Origin: Puffinus mauretanicus
Taxonomy: Eukaryota > Chordata > Aves > Procellariiformes > Procellariidae
DNA: 64,000 bases
NCBI GenBank assembly: GCA_023333565.1
Contig: JAJKFH010001226.1
Coordinates: 62,001 to 126,000 of the forward strand
Direction: 5' to 3'
Below are positions 13,284-25,515 of this stretch, piece by piece. How positions within the stretch are numbered: position 1 is the first letter of the stretch; every line of letters begins with the position of its first letter. Made by a program: the position numbers and the translations under genes. The notes beneath the pieces are model-generated. The model saw only the letters and a list, made by a program, of their open reading frames with translations. It searched no databases and had not been told where the DNA came from.

Positions 13284-13413
13284 CTGGGGCAATGTTGTCA
13301 GGATGTGGTGGGCTCCGGGGATCAGGTGTATTAGGAGGTGTCATTGGGGCGTGCTGGGGAATTCCTTCCACACTGAGGCCGTCCATTTTAACACTCTGTA
13401 TGGGCTCTCCACG
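13284..13413 (-). CDS. MYOZ2: MYOZ2 exon 4 (proline-rich linker)
   Basis: The exon is 130 nt, starting in phase 0 and ending one base into a Gly codon. It encodes a variable stretch and then the conserved [21 protein letters not shown], which aligns with the human proline-rich segment. The acceptor is GAATGCAG and the donor is CAG then GTAATA. This linker precedes the C-terminal region that binds alpha-actinin, filamin and calcineurin. The first 15 or so residues show little similarity to human. Confidence 0.94.
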
Positions 13414-16400
13414 CTGCATTCAAAAAGAAATAAATATCATTGACAGCACAGGCAAAAAAAGCCTCTGTGATTCTCTGTTGAGGGTTGGAGCGATACTGCA
13501 ATTTACAGCCCAGATCTGAGATCCAGGGGATACTACCCAAACTGTTCTGCTGTTTGGTACCCTGTTTGCTAGGTAGCACTGCCCAGGATTTTCTGGCTGT
13601 TAGCCAGAAGGTCAAACAGTTTCACAACTCTCTTACATTGGCTGCGTAATCAAAAATGAGTAATTTTTCAGTGTTAAGAATGATATCCCAGCACAATTTT
13701 AAATGTCTGTATTACAAGTGTGTGAATGCTTTACTGAAAGGATTGGAGGTGGTGTGAGCTAGGTCAGCAAGACTCCTAAAGCCTTCTAACCATCCAGCTG
13801 AGTTGTCTGACCTTTTCCTAAGTTTGGGATATTTAAATATTGATACGCAGTCTACGAAGAGAGTTCATCCCATCTGTTGCTTACATCAATCACCACAAAA
13901 TCTACCTGTGCGTGTGGGCTGTGTGGTTCACAGCAAAGAGTAGATCTTTGGCAGGGGGGCCCATAAAATGTGTCCCTTGGATCACTAGGTGCTAGAAGCT
14001 GTTACGTGCCAGACAGAGCACCCTTGCTACCCAAAGATTCAAGAAATCTGGGAAGTTTGAGCCATTTGAGTTTCAAAGCACTGATTCTTCAAAGCGTCTC
14101 TTCCCATATCAGTTGAAAATTCACTGCATTTGTTGAATTGCTTTTGTTTGGGATTTTCTTTTCCTTTATTTGTAGTAGAAATAACAACTTCAGTGCAGGT
14201 TGCTTTCTGGAGATTCATGATATGCTGTTATTTTCCACCCTCCTATCAGGTCATCGGTTCTAAGGAAACATCCAAAGGCTTAATCATTGTTGCATAAATA
14301 TAGAATTAGAATCTCATAAGAAGTCAGTATCTTATTTTAGCTATGACACATAGGCTAAAAGCAATTTAAATATAGACTGTTTCAGAGTAAGAGTTTCATA
14401 AAGCAGGAAAGCAAACAAATAATACTTGTTTAAACTTGAAACAAAAAAAGATCAAGGCAGTATGTTTTCTAGCCATCGTGAAGTATATTAGAAAGATTAA
14501 TTTTGGCAGGCAGAATCATAAAGATGGTGAAGACAACACCAGTGATGGCTAAACAGGCATTTAAGGGAAGGGAACGGAAACCAAAGGGGAATAATTTTTT
14601 CACATGTCAGAATGTCATACTGACTGTACAGCATGTGTACTCTGTGTGTTTCTGTGGGAAGAAGTAGACTAGAGGGGAACTGATCCGTCAGACTTTGTAG
14701 CAGAAGCATGGAACTGGATACAGACATTCTGACAAGATTGATGGTGTTGTGCTCAGAATTTATCTGTGTAGTTTCTAATACTCAATAGAGGGAGAAATTG
14801 GGGGGACAGTATTCATAGATGGGCTTCTAAATAATAGTGTTCTAATAATAGTTTTGGGTGTTCAATAGAGTTATTCAGATTTTTTATATAGGATTTCTTT
14901 TGTGCAGATTTATTTTAAAAAGGCAGATTTATCAAAACTCAAACATGATCCCATTTAATCCCTGTGTAATTTAATTTCTGTTGAGTGGGTGACCAAAGAA
15001 GTTTGAAATATCTGCACTATAGAAAAAGAAATGTAAAAATTTTTCTTCTATGACACGGGATATTAAGACATACTTTTCTTCCCGAGTAAAGTTAATTTTT
15101 TGTATGGGAAACGTAATGGCCACAGAATTACAAATGTATTTACCTTTACAATCAACAAAGCATAGAGAATTCCTTCTTCAAGAAGGGAACAAAAATATTT
15201 TAGAGATTTCAGCTGTGATGTTGGAAATACTGAACTCAGCTCCAATAATAGCCTCTCTGGCTGTTGTGAGATTCCTCAACGTTTTGGTTAGCATGGACAA
15301 CGGTAAATTGCAAATGCCTCTTTTATTGTCTGCTCCCAAAGCCTCCTTATGAAATGCAACTAGACAAAAAGTTTCTTTAGAGTCAACGAATTGCATTCAT
15401 TTTATTGTTTCTGATTAATTTACAAGTGTGTGTGTATTTTCTTTAGTAAAATTTAACATAATATAAGTAAGCCCTTTGGTGCTTTGCTGTTCTGATTAAT
15501 AATTTGTTTCCTATTTGTACCAGTACAAGATTGTAACACAACAATACGGTACGTATTGTTACTATTTTTCTTATCCCAAATGAAGATTAAAGAAGAATTG
15601 AGTCAAAGTCTTTGTATGGATTCTGTAGTGGTTGGATGCTAACAGAATCATAACACCACCTATGCAATGATTAGTTGTAAAAGCTTCAGGGAAAGAGAAT
15701 TGCTGTTCTACAAGAAATATTTCCTAGGTTAATTAATAATAATTAACTTTTGTAGCATGTATTTCTTTTCATCTTCAAAGCAGCTTAAAAGTACTGTGAG
15801 AAATTCTGCTTCTTTAGTCGCGTACCTTTGTATCTGAAATCAGTGGGGATGCATACATGTAACTGAGAAGCAGAATTTAGTACAGTACAGGAATTAGAGG
15901 GGCTGCTTACGTGCTGTATTAGACTGGGCGTAGAGTATTCATGTTCAAATGTTAGGTAAAATTCATGAATGTTGTTGTCCCTATTTTCAGAGGTTAAGCA
16001 AAAGGTTTAAATATTTTGCAAAGGCCACAGATGAGACCAACACCAGGTGAATTTAGTTCCTGCCATGAGGATTCCCAGGATATCACTAATGCTTTAACCC
16101 AATTCCTGAAGGACTAATTCGAAGAATAATTGTCTTTCAGTGACAAGCGCCATCCTTTTTCTCCCTGTTGAGACAGGCAGGCCAGAAGTGTATTAGTGCC
16201 AGTTGCGAGAGTAATTTTGCTGCCTAGGAACCACATTGAGACTACCAACCTTTTTTAATAAAAATACTTACTGGTTATATGAAACAGACTCTTATTTCTT
16301 CCAACCTTATGAATATCATTAACTAGTTAATTTTCACATTAACTAGCTAATTCTCAGTAGTCAATGAGCCAATTGTTACAGGATAAGAACTCTGATCACT

Positions 16401-16661
16401 AGTAGCCTGAATCAGATTTGAATGAGAATGATTTGAATGTGATGTCCTTAAGTATTAAGGCTTTCAGATTTTTTATTTGTCTATAGGAGCTCAATAAAAT
16501 ACAAATGGCTCACTTCATGTTACCCTCATTCTAGTACAGGATTTTGCTTTTATTCTTCCTGAAACTACAAATGAATCATGCACAGTGTGTATCATGAGCA
16601 CCAAGGGAACCCCAAGGTAGTCTCACTGTGTTTCATTAATAAGTTATTACAAAATACTCAC
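13414..16661 (-). other. MYOZ2 intron 3
   Basis: This 3.2 kb intron shows only short chance reading frames on either strand. Confidence 0.85.
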
Positions 16662-16831
16662 ATTTCTTGGCTTGTTCGCTACATAATGGTAATTTTCGTA
16701 TGTGTATTTGTCAGACCTCCGCTGACGTCTCTTGAAGAGTCTTGCACCTCTGTTGCTGAGTGTCGATAGTTCCTCTACCATGATATCTCTGGGAGTGCTG
16801 ACCTTTTTCCCAAGGTTTAAACTGGGTGAGA
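16662..16831 (-). CDS. MYOZ2: MYOZ2 exon 3 (LGKK and RGARLFK region)
   Basis: The exon is 170 nt: two bases completing a Val codon, then 56 codons. It encodes the family signature [12 protein letters not shown], followed by [22 protein letters not shown]. The acceptor is TGCAG at 16832-16836. The donor is GTGAGT, starting at 16661, and leaves phase 0. The LGKK block is preceded by SPSLN, closer to what I recall of MYOZ1 (GLN) than of human MYOZ2 (GMD). The last codons (residues about 75-82) are poorly conserved with human, as usual for the middle of myozenins. Confidence 0.95.
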
Positions 16832-19800
16832 CTGCAATACAATGGATAAATACATACCTCTGTTTTTCTTAAGTGCCTAATATTGCATACCCTACACCTG
16901 AAATCAAAAAACATGTTAATGCATACTTATCTAACACATAACATAGCTTCGGACAGTGTTAGTGAAATTAATCATTCTTCCAAAATTTTGGAGCAGAGTA
17001 TTGAACACCACAAACCATTTTTTTCGAAGATGCTAAACACCTCCAGCTCCAAATTTACTTCAGTTGAGTGGCATCCAGCTGTTATCAAAATCAGGTCTAT
17101 AATGTCCTGTACACCATCTTAATCGCAGACTGGTAAAAACTGGCTTCTGCTGAAACCAGGAGCAAAATTCCATCTGACCCTAGTGTTCCTAACATCAAAC
17201 CTTCAGTTAGCTTTGTGTGTCCTGCATTGGATAGATGAGCAGGTAACCCCTTTTAAACATACCTACCAGTTTCTTATTGCTTATAAACATTTTATTTTCA
17301 ATTATTCTTTAATATTCTGCTTGCTTTTGAAATCTAGGGCATCTTTTAAAGTTTGCATTAGAAAGTCTGTATTAAACAGTATTTTTAAACTATTTTTAAA
17401 GAAGCTTTCAAAATAAAGCTCAAGGTGTTGAAAATGAAAGCCCTAACAAGGAATTACAACATGCTTCTAGGAATTGATAAATTTAGAACATTTTCATTTT
17501 AATTCTCTCTAAGAGGAAACTGAATTACTAGATGCAATATTACTTTTTCACTGCTTGGGAGAAATTCCTTCTTTGTCTTTAGTGACCTCCTGGGTGATTT
17601 GAAAATGAAAATGCATAAGCAGGGGAAGGGGAGATCAATTGGGACTGTAAATGGAGAACAGTGAATATCAGAAACTCTACTGGTCATCTTCGTGGTAATG
17701 TTCTGGAAACTGGGATGCTAGTGGCAATGAGCAAGCTGTTCCTTAGTGACTGAACTCTCTCACTATATGTCCTCAACTTATAGATAAAGCTTAAACCTTA
17801 AAATACAGTCGCTTCGACACTGAACAAACTATTTTCTACTAATTTATTTCTGCTTAGAAGGTTGTAGAATTTAACAAATATAACAATAATTGGATTGCAT
17901 AGTAAAAACAGAATTTTAAAGAAAATAATTTCTATTGCCACTTTCTTTAATATTTATCATTTCACTAATTGAAATTGTTATCCTCAGTTGTTCATAAACT
18001 TCAGGAAGTAATATAGGAAGATGCAGTGTACTTTGAGGATTATATCAATGGTCTAGTATGTTTCTTTGATCCACTTATTCAAAGTCACATTCTGTTATTT
18101 CTTTAATAATAAGACATTCTATTCTTCACATGTCTTGTGATCTACAGGATTTGAAATTCTGAACTTTGACATATATTTTAATGCATAAAATGAAATGAAA
18201 GCAAATTGTATGTAAGACACCGTATCTTGCTTCCAGAGTAAGCACACAGGAAGCCCAGTTTAAAATTAACATTACAAATTAATTAACTGCAGAAGGTACC
18301 TAATGTCAAAGTTAATATTGCATACACAGAGTTTCATTTTGCGTAAATGGCACGTTCAACATGGCATATATCTCCTAGTAACTTTATGTTGGAAAAACAG
18401 TGTAACTTGCTGACGTTTAGGAAAACTGAACTGAGACAGGTATATTAAATATTTAGCTGAAGCTGTATAGACAAGAGTTTTCCGTGTAATAAATCAAACA
18501 AGTTTGTGGGCCCTGGAGCGCATCACTGTTGATCCACTTCTGTTCATACTGATTTCAATTGAATGTTTGCAGTAGGTTTAACTGGAGCAAGAGCAAGCTA
18601 ACTGTATCGTAAGCCAGAGCATGCACTTCTGCTTTAAATATAGTATGCACAAAGAATCCTAACACCCTCCTGTTATTTAAGAGGTGACTACAAAACAGAG
18701 AGTTCTTAACATGGAAGAAAATGACTCAGCTTGCCCAATGTAGCCATATCAGTGATAGATAGTGGTGGGGTTTTGGCTCTGTGGTTGAGATAAGCGCACA
18801 AATTATTGGCCTGTGGCCTGAAATTTAGACCCACAAGTCATATTTTGATTTTGTCATTTCTCAAGATGACTCCAGGGGTATGGACTGTTGGATGGTTTTA
18901 TATTAGTAAGGAGTAAGAAATTTACCCCTCAAATCAGCAACATTTTCACGTAGAAAAAGCTTTTCTTCATTGTACACAGAGTGGGTAGTATGTACATCCC
19001 CAGAGGCAGGGGTGCCAAGGTGATTGCAGATCTCTGTCCAAACCAGTCAGTATTCTTCTGTGACACACTGGATATTAACTATTTTGGGCTTTGCTGTTCC
19101 CTTGCACGCATACTGTTCTTGTTAATGTTAACTGAAGGCTCCAAGGTACTTTGTAACCCACAGTTGTGTACTATTGTGTATCCAGGCAGCATCCCAAAAA
19201 CATAAGTGTGAAGTTCATTTGAATCCCTTGCCAACTAAAATCTAATCATCTGTCTAGTTTTATGATGTGTCTAAGGATTGTTTCAGTGTCAGTGCAGAAA
19301 AGGTGACGAAGAATGAGAAAAGGAGGACATTTAGAGGATGATAGAAAGAGAACATCAATGTCATAAATGGACATTGTAAATTAATACTGGAAATCTAATT
19401 CATAGTTTAATCCTAATCTTAACCTTTTAGCTTCATTTCTTAATTTGTTCCTGCCAAGTCCTTCCTGTTCTGTGCTTGAAATCATAACAGACTGTATTTA
19501 AATATGATTCATACAGTTCCTCCTGCATTCACTGCCTAATCCCCCTTTAATCCTCCAGTTTACAATCTTCTAAATACCTTAATCTGGATTATAAATTTTA
19601 ATGATGAATATCAGATAGTATGTTTGTTGTAGTATCAGAAATAAGATTTTTTAACTATATCATGATAGATAGTTAATCATGTAGCTACTGAAGAATGCAT
19701 TTAAGAAACAGTATAGAACTGGACATGAGATTTAAGTGTAATTGAAGGCTAACCTGATGAACTCCGAGGGCTTCTTTAAACATATGTATTTACATACATG

Positions 19801-22254
19801 TTTACCTCTACCACGTAGTCTTAGAAATGTTACGATAAGTCCAAGTCTGCTAGTGAAAAACCGAGGGGTTGGGGAGGTCACGACATCCACACGCTGATTT
19901 ACTACTACAGTCTCTCTTCTGAGACCATAAGAGGGTTTACAGTTAGTGTCTATTCCTGCAACATTTTATGATGTGTCGAACTTCTCTAAAACACAAAGTC
20001 ATGTCCCACAAGCCAACAGGAGATGTGGGCTTCAGTCAGGAGAGTTCAGTCATTACCAGTCTTGCCCAGAGATTGGTAATCTTTGAGACACTGATAAAAA
20101 CTTGGCTGATTTTGTATCTTATCAACAACTGTTTCTGCTATTAATATCTTTTAACAAGGAATTTGAGATTCACTGTTTATCTGAAAGCATTATAATAAAA
20201 AGGGGCTGAAATAAAAATGCAGTAGGTATGCTTTCTGTATCATTCCAAGCTACTGGAGCTTGCGTTACAGAATCTTCTGTTTACTTCTGTTAACAGTGGG
20301 GAGTTTGATAGGTCTGTGAGACTGGCTGAAACAGTACATTTACTTTTTCTGTAATTACCAGGTATGGGACCTTCATTACTAATAGCAATGCAAAATCCAG
20401 AAAGACCGCAGTTCACCCTCCAGATCTCAGGTTAAGCTTGTTGAATTAACAATTAGGGGAAAAATAAAATGTCAAGAATTAACAGAGCTGAATTAAGTAA
20501 TTTAAAATCCAGGTTTCTCCTTGATTTTTCTGAGAATTGTTCAGATTTGGTCCCAAAGACCTAGTGTATACTTTGTGTGATTACAGCTTTGATTATCCTT
20601 CTGTTTCTTAACTGGTTTCACTGAGCTTGTACAGTTATAAATTTCAGACACTTGTCACACCTATTTAATAAAATTTCATTTTTTTTTTAACATTTAAATA
20701 TCCCAGGCATCCAGAGAAGATGCAAAAGTAGAATGTGCACTTAAAGAGTTAGTATTGCCTTCAGTGGCCACATATCACAGCTTATCTTGTAGGATAAGCT
20801 GTCATTCTATGTGTATGAATCTAAACTTGACAGCAAATCTGATAATACGTAAATAATAAAAAGGACGGATGATGTGAGGCAAATGCCAAGCATCAGCACA
20901 GATTGTCCAATAAGTCCAATGATTTCAAGGACTGTATGGTAGATTTATTAGTATTGCTATGAATAGTAGCAACATTTACCATGTGAAATGTCTTGTTCCA
21001 AACAAACATATGAAAGACTTTTTTTTTTGCCCTGAAGAGATTATAGGCTATTTCAGGCACATATAGTACTTGGGTTTTCAATACCAAAAAAAAAAAAGGA
21101 GTTGTAATGAAATTTGTAAGCGCAGACTGGCTTTCAGACTTAAGTGTGTGTTCAGTGGAGAATGGAAAGAGGAAAGAGGTATTTGCTTAGGAATAGAAAA
21201 TACAGAAAAAAAAACTATGGAAATACCAGAAGGACTAGGACCAGGCACTGAAACTCGTAGCTTCTCTTTCTAAAAACCTTATGTTTCTTGTCCTACTCTT
21301 TCTGCAATCACAATGGTCAGTGAGTGAGTACAGAAACCACACCCAAGTTCTTTGGAGCAAAAGCCCGCAAGAAAGATTTTCAATACTGGAATTTAATGTT
21401 CAGTGTTTTATCCTCTGTGAGTGGTATAATTTTCATAAATTCTAAATATTAATGGAGCTCCCTGTTTTTTCAGTGAGGCTTGTGGGGTGCTTGTCACTTT
21501 TAAAACATTGATCTTTTACGTAGATGGTAAAAAAAGCTTCATGGGGAGGATTGGAAGGATCTCCAAAAGCATCCAGTACATACCTAATGAAAGCCAAGCA
21601 GATTTGTATTCCCAACTGAGTTAATTGCTTCTTAAGCTGTCACACTAGAAACATAACTTTAAGAACCTGTTTTCGAAAATCAAACTCCCTTCTCGTAAGT
21701 GTCTGCATTTTCGTCAGTCCAACAACAGAAAAGTAAAACCTCTTCATATAAGATTGGTGGCTGTGCACTAGAGAGAATTGCCAAATGCTAGTAAAATTTG
21801 TTAGTTACAAAGATAAAGTTTGAGAGGAAGGAACAGAGATGTAAACATTTGTTTCAAAATTTTTTATCATTCATATAAAAAAGCAGTGTGAAACAGAGCA
21901 AAAAAAGAGGATACAGATCAACATGTTTCTTAGATGATAGCCTTTTAAAATGGAATGAAGTCATGTTATTAACCCCAAATAATATTCTGAAAGGCTATCC
22001 TAGCAGAATGTACATCAGCTGTTAGATTACTTCATTCCTCCACAGCAGTTGTTCATCTGAAAATAGCTTTCAAATGAAAAGAGGCAACTACAAAAGGATT
22101 AGTTACCATAGGCAGCATGATACTCCCACCAGATTATTTATGGCAAAACACCCAGAGACAAAGCTGTAAGAGAGTTAAACTCTATGATTAAAAAAATAAA
22201 TTAGGGAGGGCTAGAAGACATTGCATATACAGTAAGCTGGGTTCAGCGCTATAC
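16832..22254 (-). other. MYOZ2 intron 2
   Basis: This 5.4 kb intron is AT-rich. No exon, RNA gene or recognisable element was found in it. Confidence 0.85.
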
Positions 22255-22350
22255 CATTTCTGTGTATTTCATCCATAATGGCTGATGCTTGTTGTTTCCT
22301 CTCTTTGACCATGGCAGAATGTGATAACATTGTGATTTCCTGATTCCTTG
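22255..22350 (-). CDS. MYOZ2: MYOZ2 exon 2 with start codon
   Basis: A pyrimidine-rich acceptor ends in CAG at 22351. Twenty bases of 5' UTR are followed by ATG at 22330-22328. Coding is 76 nt: 25 codons plus the first base of a Val codon. The encoded start, MLSHSAMVKERKQQASAI, closely follows the human N-terminus. The donor GT is at 22254-22253. The start is chosen because it matches the family N-terminus and is the first ATG in this exon. This end of the family contributes to partner binding and lacks a named catalytic fold. Confidence 0.93.
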
Positions 22351-22907
22351 CTGAAAAAAAACAACACATTTTTACATTGTTGAGCCAGCTTGCACAATTC
22401 AGCCAACTTTAATTTTTAATAGCCTGTTTAGAATGGCTGAATAGTGAAGTTAGTTATTCTGATTTAGAAATACTGCACTTTTAATTGTGCAAAATGCACT
22501 GGCAGTTCTTGCTTGCAGACAGATGCTAGGACATGTTCTGATGGACAGAAGATTTGAAGGAATGGACTTTGAGTTGGCTACATATATTCTGTAGCAAAAT
22601 CCGCGTCAGTGGTGTAGGCCTTCTCACATCTACACATTATATTAAAAGATGTAAATTCATAACTAATATTTTAATTACATCTTGGTTTATGATTTCAGAA
22701 ATGTTACATTTTGATATTTCTTAATCTAATAAGGAATTTGAGGAACTAAATGAGATGCTCTGGCATCTTTAAAGAAAGTGCATTTCTGACCAAGTAAAAA
22801 AATAAACATCTTTTTAATTGCAGAGTCAAGAGGTTACATAAATGTCTTTTATATGACAGTTTGTAGGACAGACAATGTCAAAATATTTCAGGAAACAATA
22901 CACTTAC

Positions 22908-23077
22908 CCTACTGTTTTGTTGTGCAGAAAAAGGCGATCTCAACCCTTTAGTTGAAGCTTCAGGAGTTATGTATGGGGATGACCTGCCCGGTCCAGGATG
23001 GTTTCTACCCTTGTGCTTGGATCTGCATGGTACCTAGTACCGAGACAAACTGGGGGCTGATCCTCTTCAAAGGGATT
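22908..23077 (-). other. MYOZ2: MYOZ2 exon 1, noncoding 5' UTR (predicted)
   Basis: The exon is predicted from a strong donor (AGG then GTAAGTG, GT at 22907-22906) and from the core promoter just upstream. The start is set at the A of an initiator-like CCAATCC, 32 bases after the first T of the TATA box. It carries no part of the main reading frame, in keeping with the noncoding first exon of mammalian MYOZ2. A short upstream frame of seven codons plus stop lies at 23028-23005. Intron 1 would be only 557 bases. The donor is clear, but the exact start site is inferred. Confidence 0.65.
23005..23028 (-). other. Upstream ORF in MYOZ2 5' UTR
   Basis: An ATG in the predicted first exon opens a frame of seven codons closed by TAG, well before the main start at 22330. 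If exon 1 is as drawn, ribosomes would meet it first, which could lower translation of the main frame. No coding role is claimed for the peptide. Confidence 0.4.
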
Positions 23078-23079
23078 GG
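23073..23079 (-). promoter_or_regulatory. MYOZ2: Initiator element at the predicted MYOZ2 start site
   Basis: The minus strand reads CCAATCC, matching YYANWYY at every position, with the predicted +1 A at 23077. The distance from the TATA box is canonical. This is a sequence prediction only. Confidence 0.5.
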
Positions 23080-23083
23080 CATC

Positions 23084-23089
23084 CAGCTG
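23084..23089. promoter_or_regulatory. E-box CAGCTG between TATA box and start site
   Basis: This palindromic CAGCTG is the preferred core of myogenic bHLH factors such as MyoD and myogenin. It lies about 7 to 12 bases upstream of the predicted start, which is unusually close. Six-base motifs occur often by chance, so the functional claim is weak despite the muscle context. Confidence 0.35.
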
Positions 23090-23100
23090 ACATCAACTAG

Positions 23101-23109
23101 TTATATATA
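23101..23109 (-). promoter_or_regulatory. MYOZ2: TATA box of the MYOZ2 promoter
   Basis: On the minus strand the sequence reads TATATATAA. It begins 32 bases upstream of a perfect YYANWYY initiator (CCAATCC, 23079-23073). A muscle-type E-box CAGCTG sits between them at 23084-23089. Spacing fits a focused tissue-specific RNA polymerase II promoter, and a consensus donor follows 170 bases later. There is no CpG island here. Confidence 0.65.
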
Positions 23110-23313
23110 GAATCAAACACTCCAGCCACTCATATCTTCCTGGCGAAAGAAGAGAACAGAAAAGTTTCAACTGCACCCACAACAAAGAGAGTTTATATCC
23201 CTTTCAGAGCTTATTGGAAGATTTAATGGAACACTCCCCTCATACTCGTACAGATCATCTCCTCATCACCTCTGAGAATAATAATCTCTGTGTTATAACC
23301 AGGAAAGAGACAT

Positions 23314-23323
23314 TTAAAAATAA
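23314..23323. promoter_or_regulatory. MEF2-like site about 240 bases upstream of MYOZ2
   Basis: The plus strand reads TTAAAAATAA, which fits the MEF2 consensus YTA(A/T)4TAR. MEF2 commonly activates sarcomeric genes, and the distance suits a proximal element. The region is AT-rich, so a chance match is possible. Confidence 0.35.
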
Positions 23324-24229
23324 GGTGTTAAATATATGGATGGGCAAGACTATATCAGATGAGAATGGCATGGGCTAATCCTTTAGTGAAAGATGAAACC
23401 ATGCTTCAGTAGTAGCTGATGGCTAAAGTCAGTGGCAGATGGCTGATACACAAAGTCTGTTCTGAAAAAGAAATGAGAAATTTTTCAGTATTATATGTGG
23501 TAGGGAGTAATTGCTCAACAAGCACACACCTTGCAAACTGTTATTCAAAATCTCTTAATTTTCTTTGTGCATTAGGACCAGAAACCTGCAGTAATTTGAA
23601 ATAAGTAATATTCAGCATTCCAGGATACTGTTGTATCAATTTATCAAAGAAATGTGTGATATGTAGAGCGCAGATATTTCATGATGGCAATCAGCTTTGG
23701 ACAGAAAGAAACAGTGGCAGAAGGAAACACTCCCCCCTTACCCTCCTGTTTGAATGCAGCTGGCTGAATTATGGGGCAGTAAAAGCAAGATGAAGTTTTT
23801 GTATTTCTGATTTGGATTTCGGTTTGTTCTAGGAAGTTTCTTTTTCTTACGGAAAATTATGGTCTTGTTTGGCTTGGAGGATTGATGAGAAAATTGCTTG
23901 GATCCTGATATGACAGGAGAAAGGAATTCTGACTGTAAATGGAATCTGGAGAGTAACAAAATCCACCAACACAATGTGCATAACTTTCAAGCAAGAAGCA
24001 CTCTGAGACAGATAAAATGTGTGTGCCTGATACAATGTCCTAAAAGTCTGCCTGTCCAACCAAAAAATTGCATTACTTTTTCCTCAAGCTTTCTATTCCT
24101 AGGCTTAGCTTTGCAAAACATTTTGCTGAGATCTTAGACATCTCTGCCCCAAAGAGGTGTTCATTTTAATCCTCACTATCAGAATTTACCTGCTGCTGTT
24201 ACTCATTGGTAATTCTTTTCTATTTTTTG

Positions 24230-25515
24230 TGCTTGGATCAGCCACTTGGTCAAGGTCTTGGTTGAATCTTATCTATTCAACTAACGGCTAAGATTGTTCT
24301 CAGTGATTCACCACCAAGCTGTCAAGTTGGATCACAGGAGGGCCTGTCAAGGGTTCATGCTACTCAGTATTTTCATTAGTAACTTCAGTAATGAAGTAGA
24401 GAATGTCAATTAAATGCCAACCTAGGAAAAATACAAGCGATCTGTAGGGAAGAATTTAAATGTTAAATTAACTTGATGAACTGGAAAAAAAAAAATCAAA
24501 TGCAATTCAGTAAAACCATACCCAAATTAAATTATAAAGTGGGCATTCAACTGATTGACACTGATCTTGTCTTTAAAATTGAATTTTTGATCCAGGAGGA
24601 AATACCAAGAGGTATCCCAAATGGGATAGTCCCATGTTTAGTCCATTCCAATTTCCATTAACTAATCATTTGATAGAATAAAAAATACGCTAGTAAGATA
24701 AATTGTGCTTTTACACTATTGGAACAGCATGTACAATTCAGCCAACTGTTACTTCTGGATGACTGCAAGCTCTTGAGAATGGTAAGATTACCATTCAAAA
24801 TTACACTGAAAAATTGTTGAAATAACTCAAAATCAGTAAAATTAAGAAATAAAATGCAAAGTAGTTGCACATAAGGAGGAAAAATCAATTGCAGGGAAAG
24901 AAACTAAGGAATAACTGCCAAAAACAATATGGCAGAAGAATTATATTGAATCACAAAATAAATATTAGTCACTAGTGCAGTACAAAAAAAAGGCAAATAT
25001 TTTGAACTTTGTGAACAGAATATCAAAAGGAAGATAATCTCATTTTACTGACACTGAGGAGCTGGAATATTTTGATCATCTTTAAGAAGGATATAAAGAT
25101 ATCAAGAACTGAATAAAATCCAGGCAACACATGCTAAGGAATATTACCTGTGAGGAAAGAGTGAAAAAATTTAGTTTGTTTGGCTTAGCAAAGATAAGAA
25201 GGAGGTGAGTCATGATAGCAATCTCTTCACTTGTAAAATAAGTCTGTAATCTAGACTCCAATCTTGTTCACAAAATTTGGAATAAGAAGTAATTAGCTTA
25301 TTTTATATGAGAAGTATAGACAACATATTAAGAAGAACTTGCTTTCTTGGAGGATGGCTGGCATTGGACCCAGAACACTTAGCGATGTTGTGGAAAGAAC
25401 GTCCTTGGCAATTTTTAAAAGCAGGTAGTTTAGACATACTGGTCCTGCCTCAGAGCATGGGTGTGAACTTGATGACTTTAGATTTCACTTTCAGCCTTAA
25501 TTTTTGTATAATTCA
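24230..25515 (+). mobile_element. Decayed CR1-type LINE, 3' portion
   Basis: Successive blocks match the order of the CR1 3' end: 'ggatcacaggagggcc', 'tattttcattagtaacttc', 'gaggtgagtcatgatagca', 'ggatggctggcattggacc', 'tttttaaaagcaggtag' and 'ctggtcctgcctcagagc', then 'gatgactttagatttc'. Reading frames are broken by many indels and no terminal tandem repeat is clear, so this is an old 5'-truncated insert. CR1 is the dominant LINE of birds, crocodilians and turtles. The 5' boundary is approximate. Confidence 0.6.

Larger units (their letters stand above)
3676..23077 (-). other. MYOZ2: MYOZ2 gene span (myozenin-2 / calsarcin-1), six exons
   Basis: This is the inferred transcription unit, from the predicted start site near 23077 to the predicted cleavage region near 3676. 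Five coding exons (22330-22255, 16831-16662, 13413-13284, 11521-11338, 4105-3874) total 792 nt, giving 263 residues plus stop, against 264 in human. Every junction has AG and GT ends and the phases agree (1, 0, 1, 2). Myozenin-2 is a Z-disc adaptor of slow and cardiac muscle. It binds alpha-actinin, filamin C and telethonin and restrains calcineurin. Identification rests on recalled similarity to the human protein along its whole length, strongest in the C-terminal half. SYNPO2 lies upstream on the same strand, as in other vertebrates. No frameshift or internal stop was seen, so the gene should be functional. Confidence 0.95.

Noticed and set aside
13388..13615. Minus-strand 75-codon frame overlapping MYOZ2 exon 4
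   Set aside because: It is in the wrong frame for the exon and runs through the acceptor into the intron; a shadow frame.
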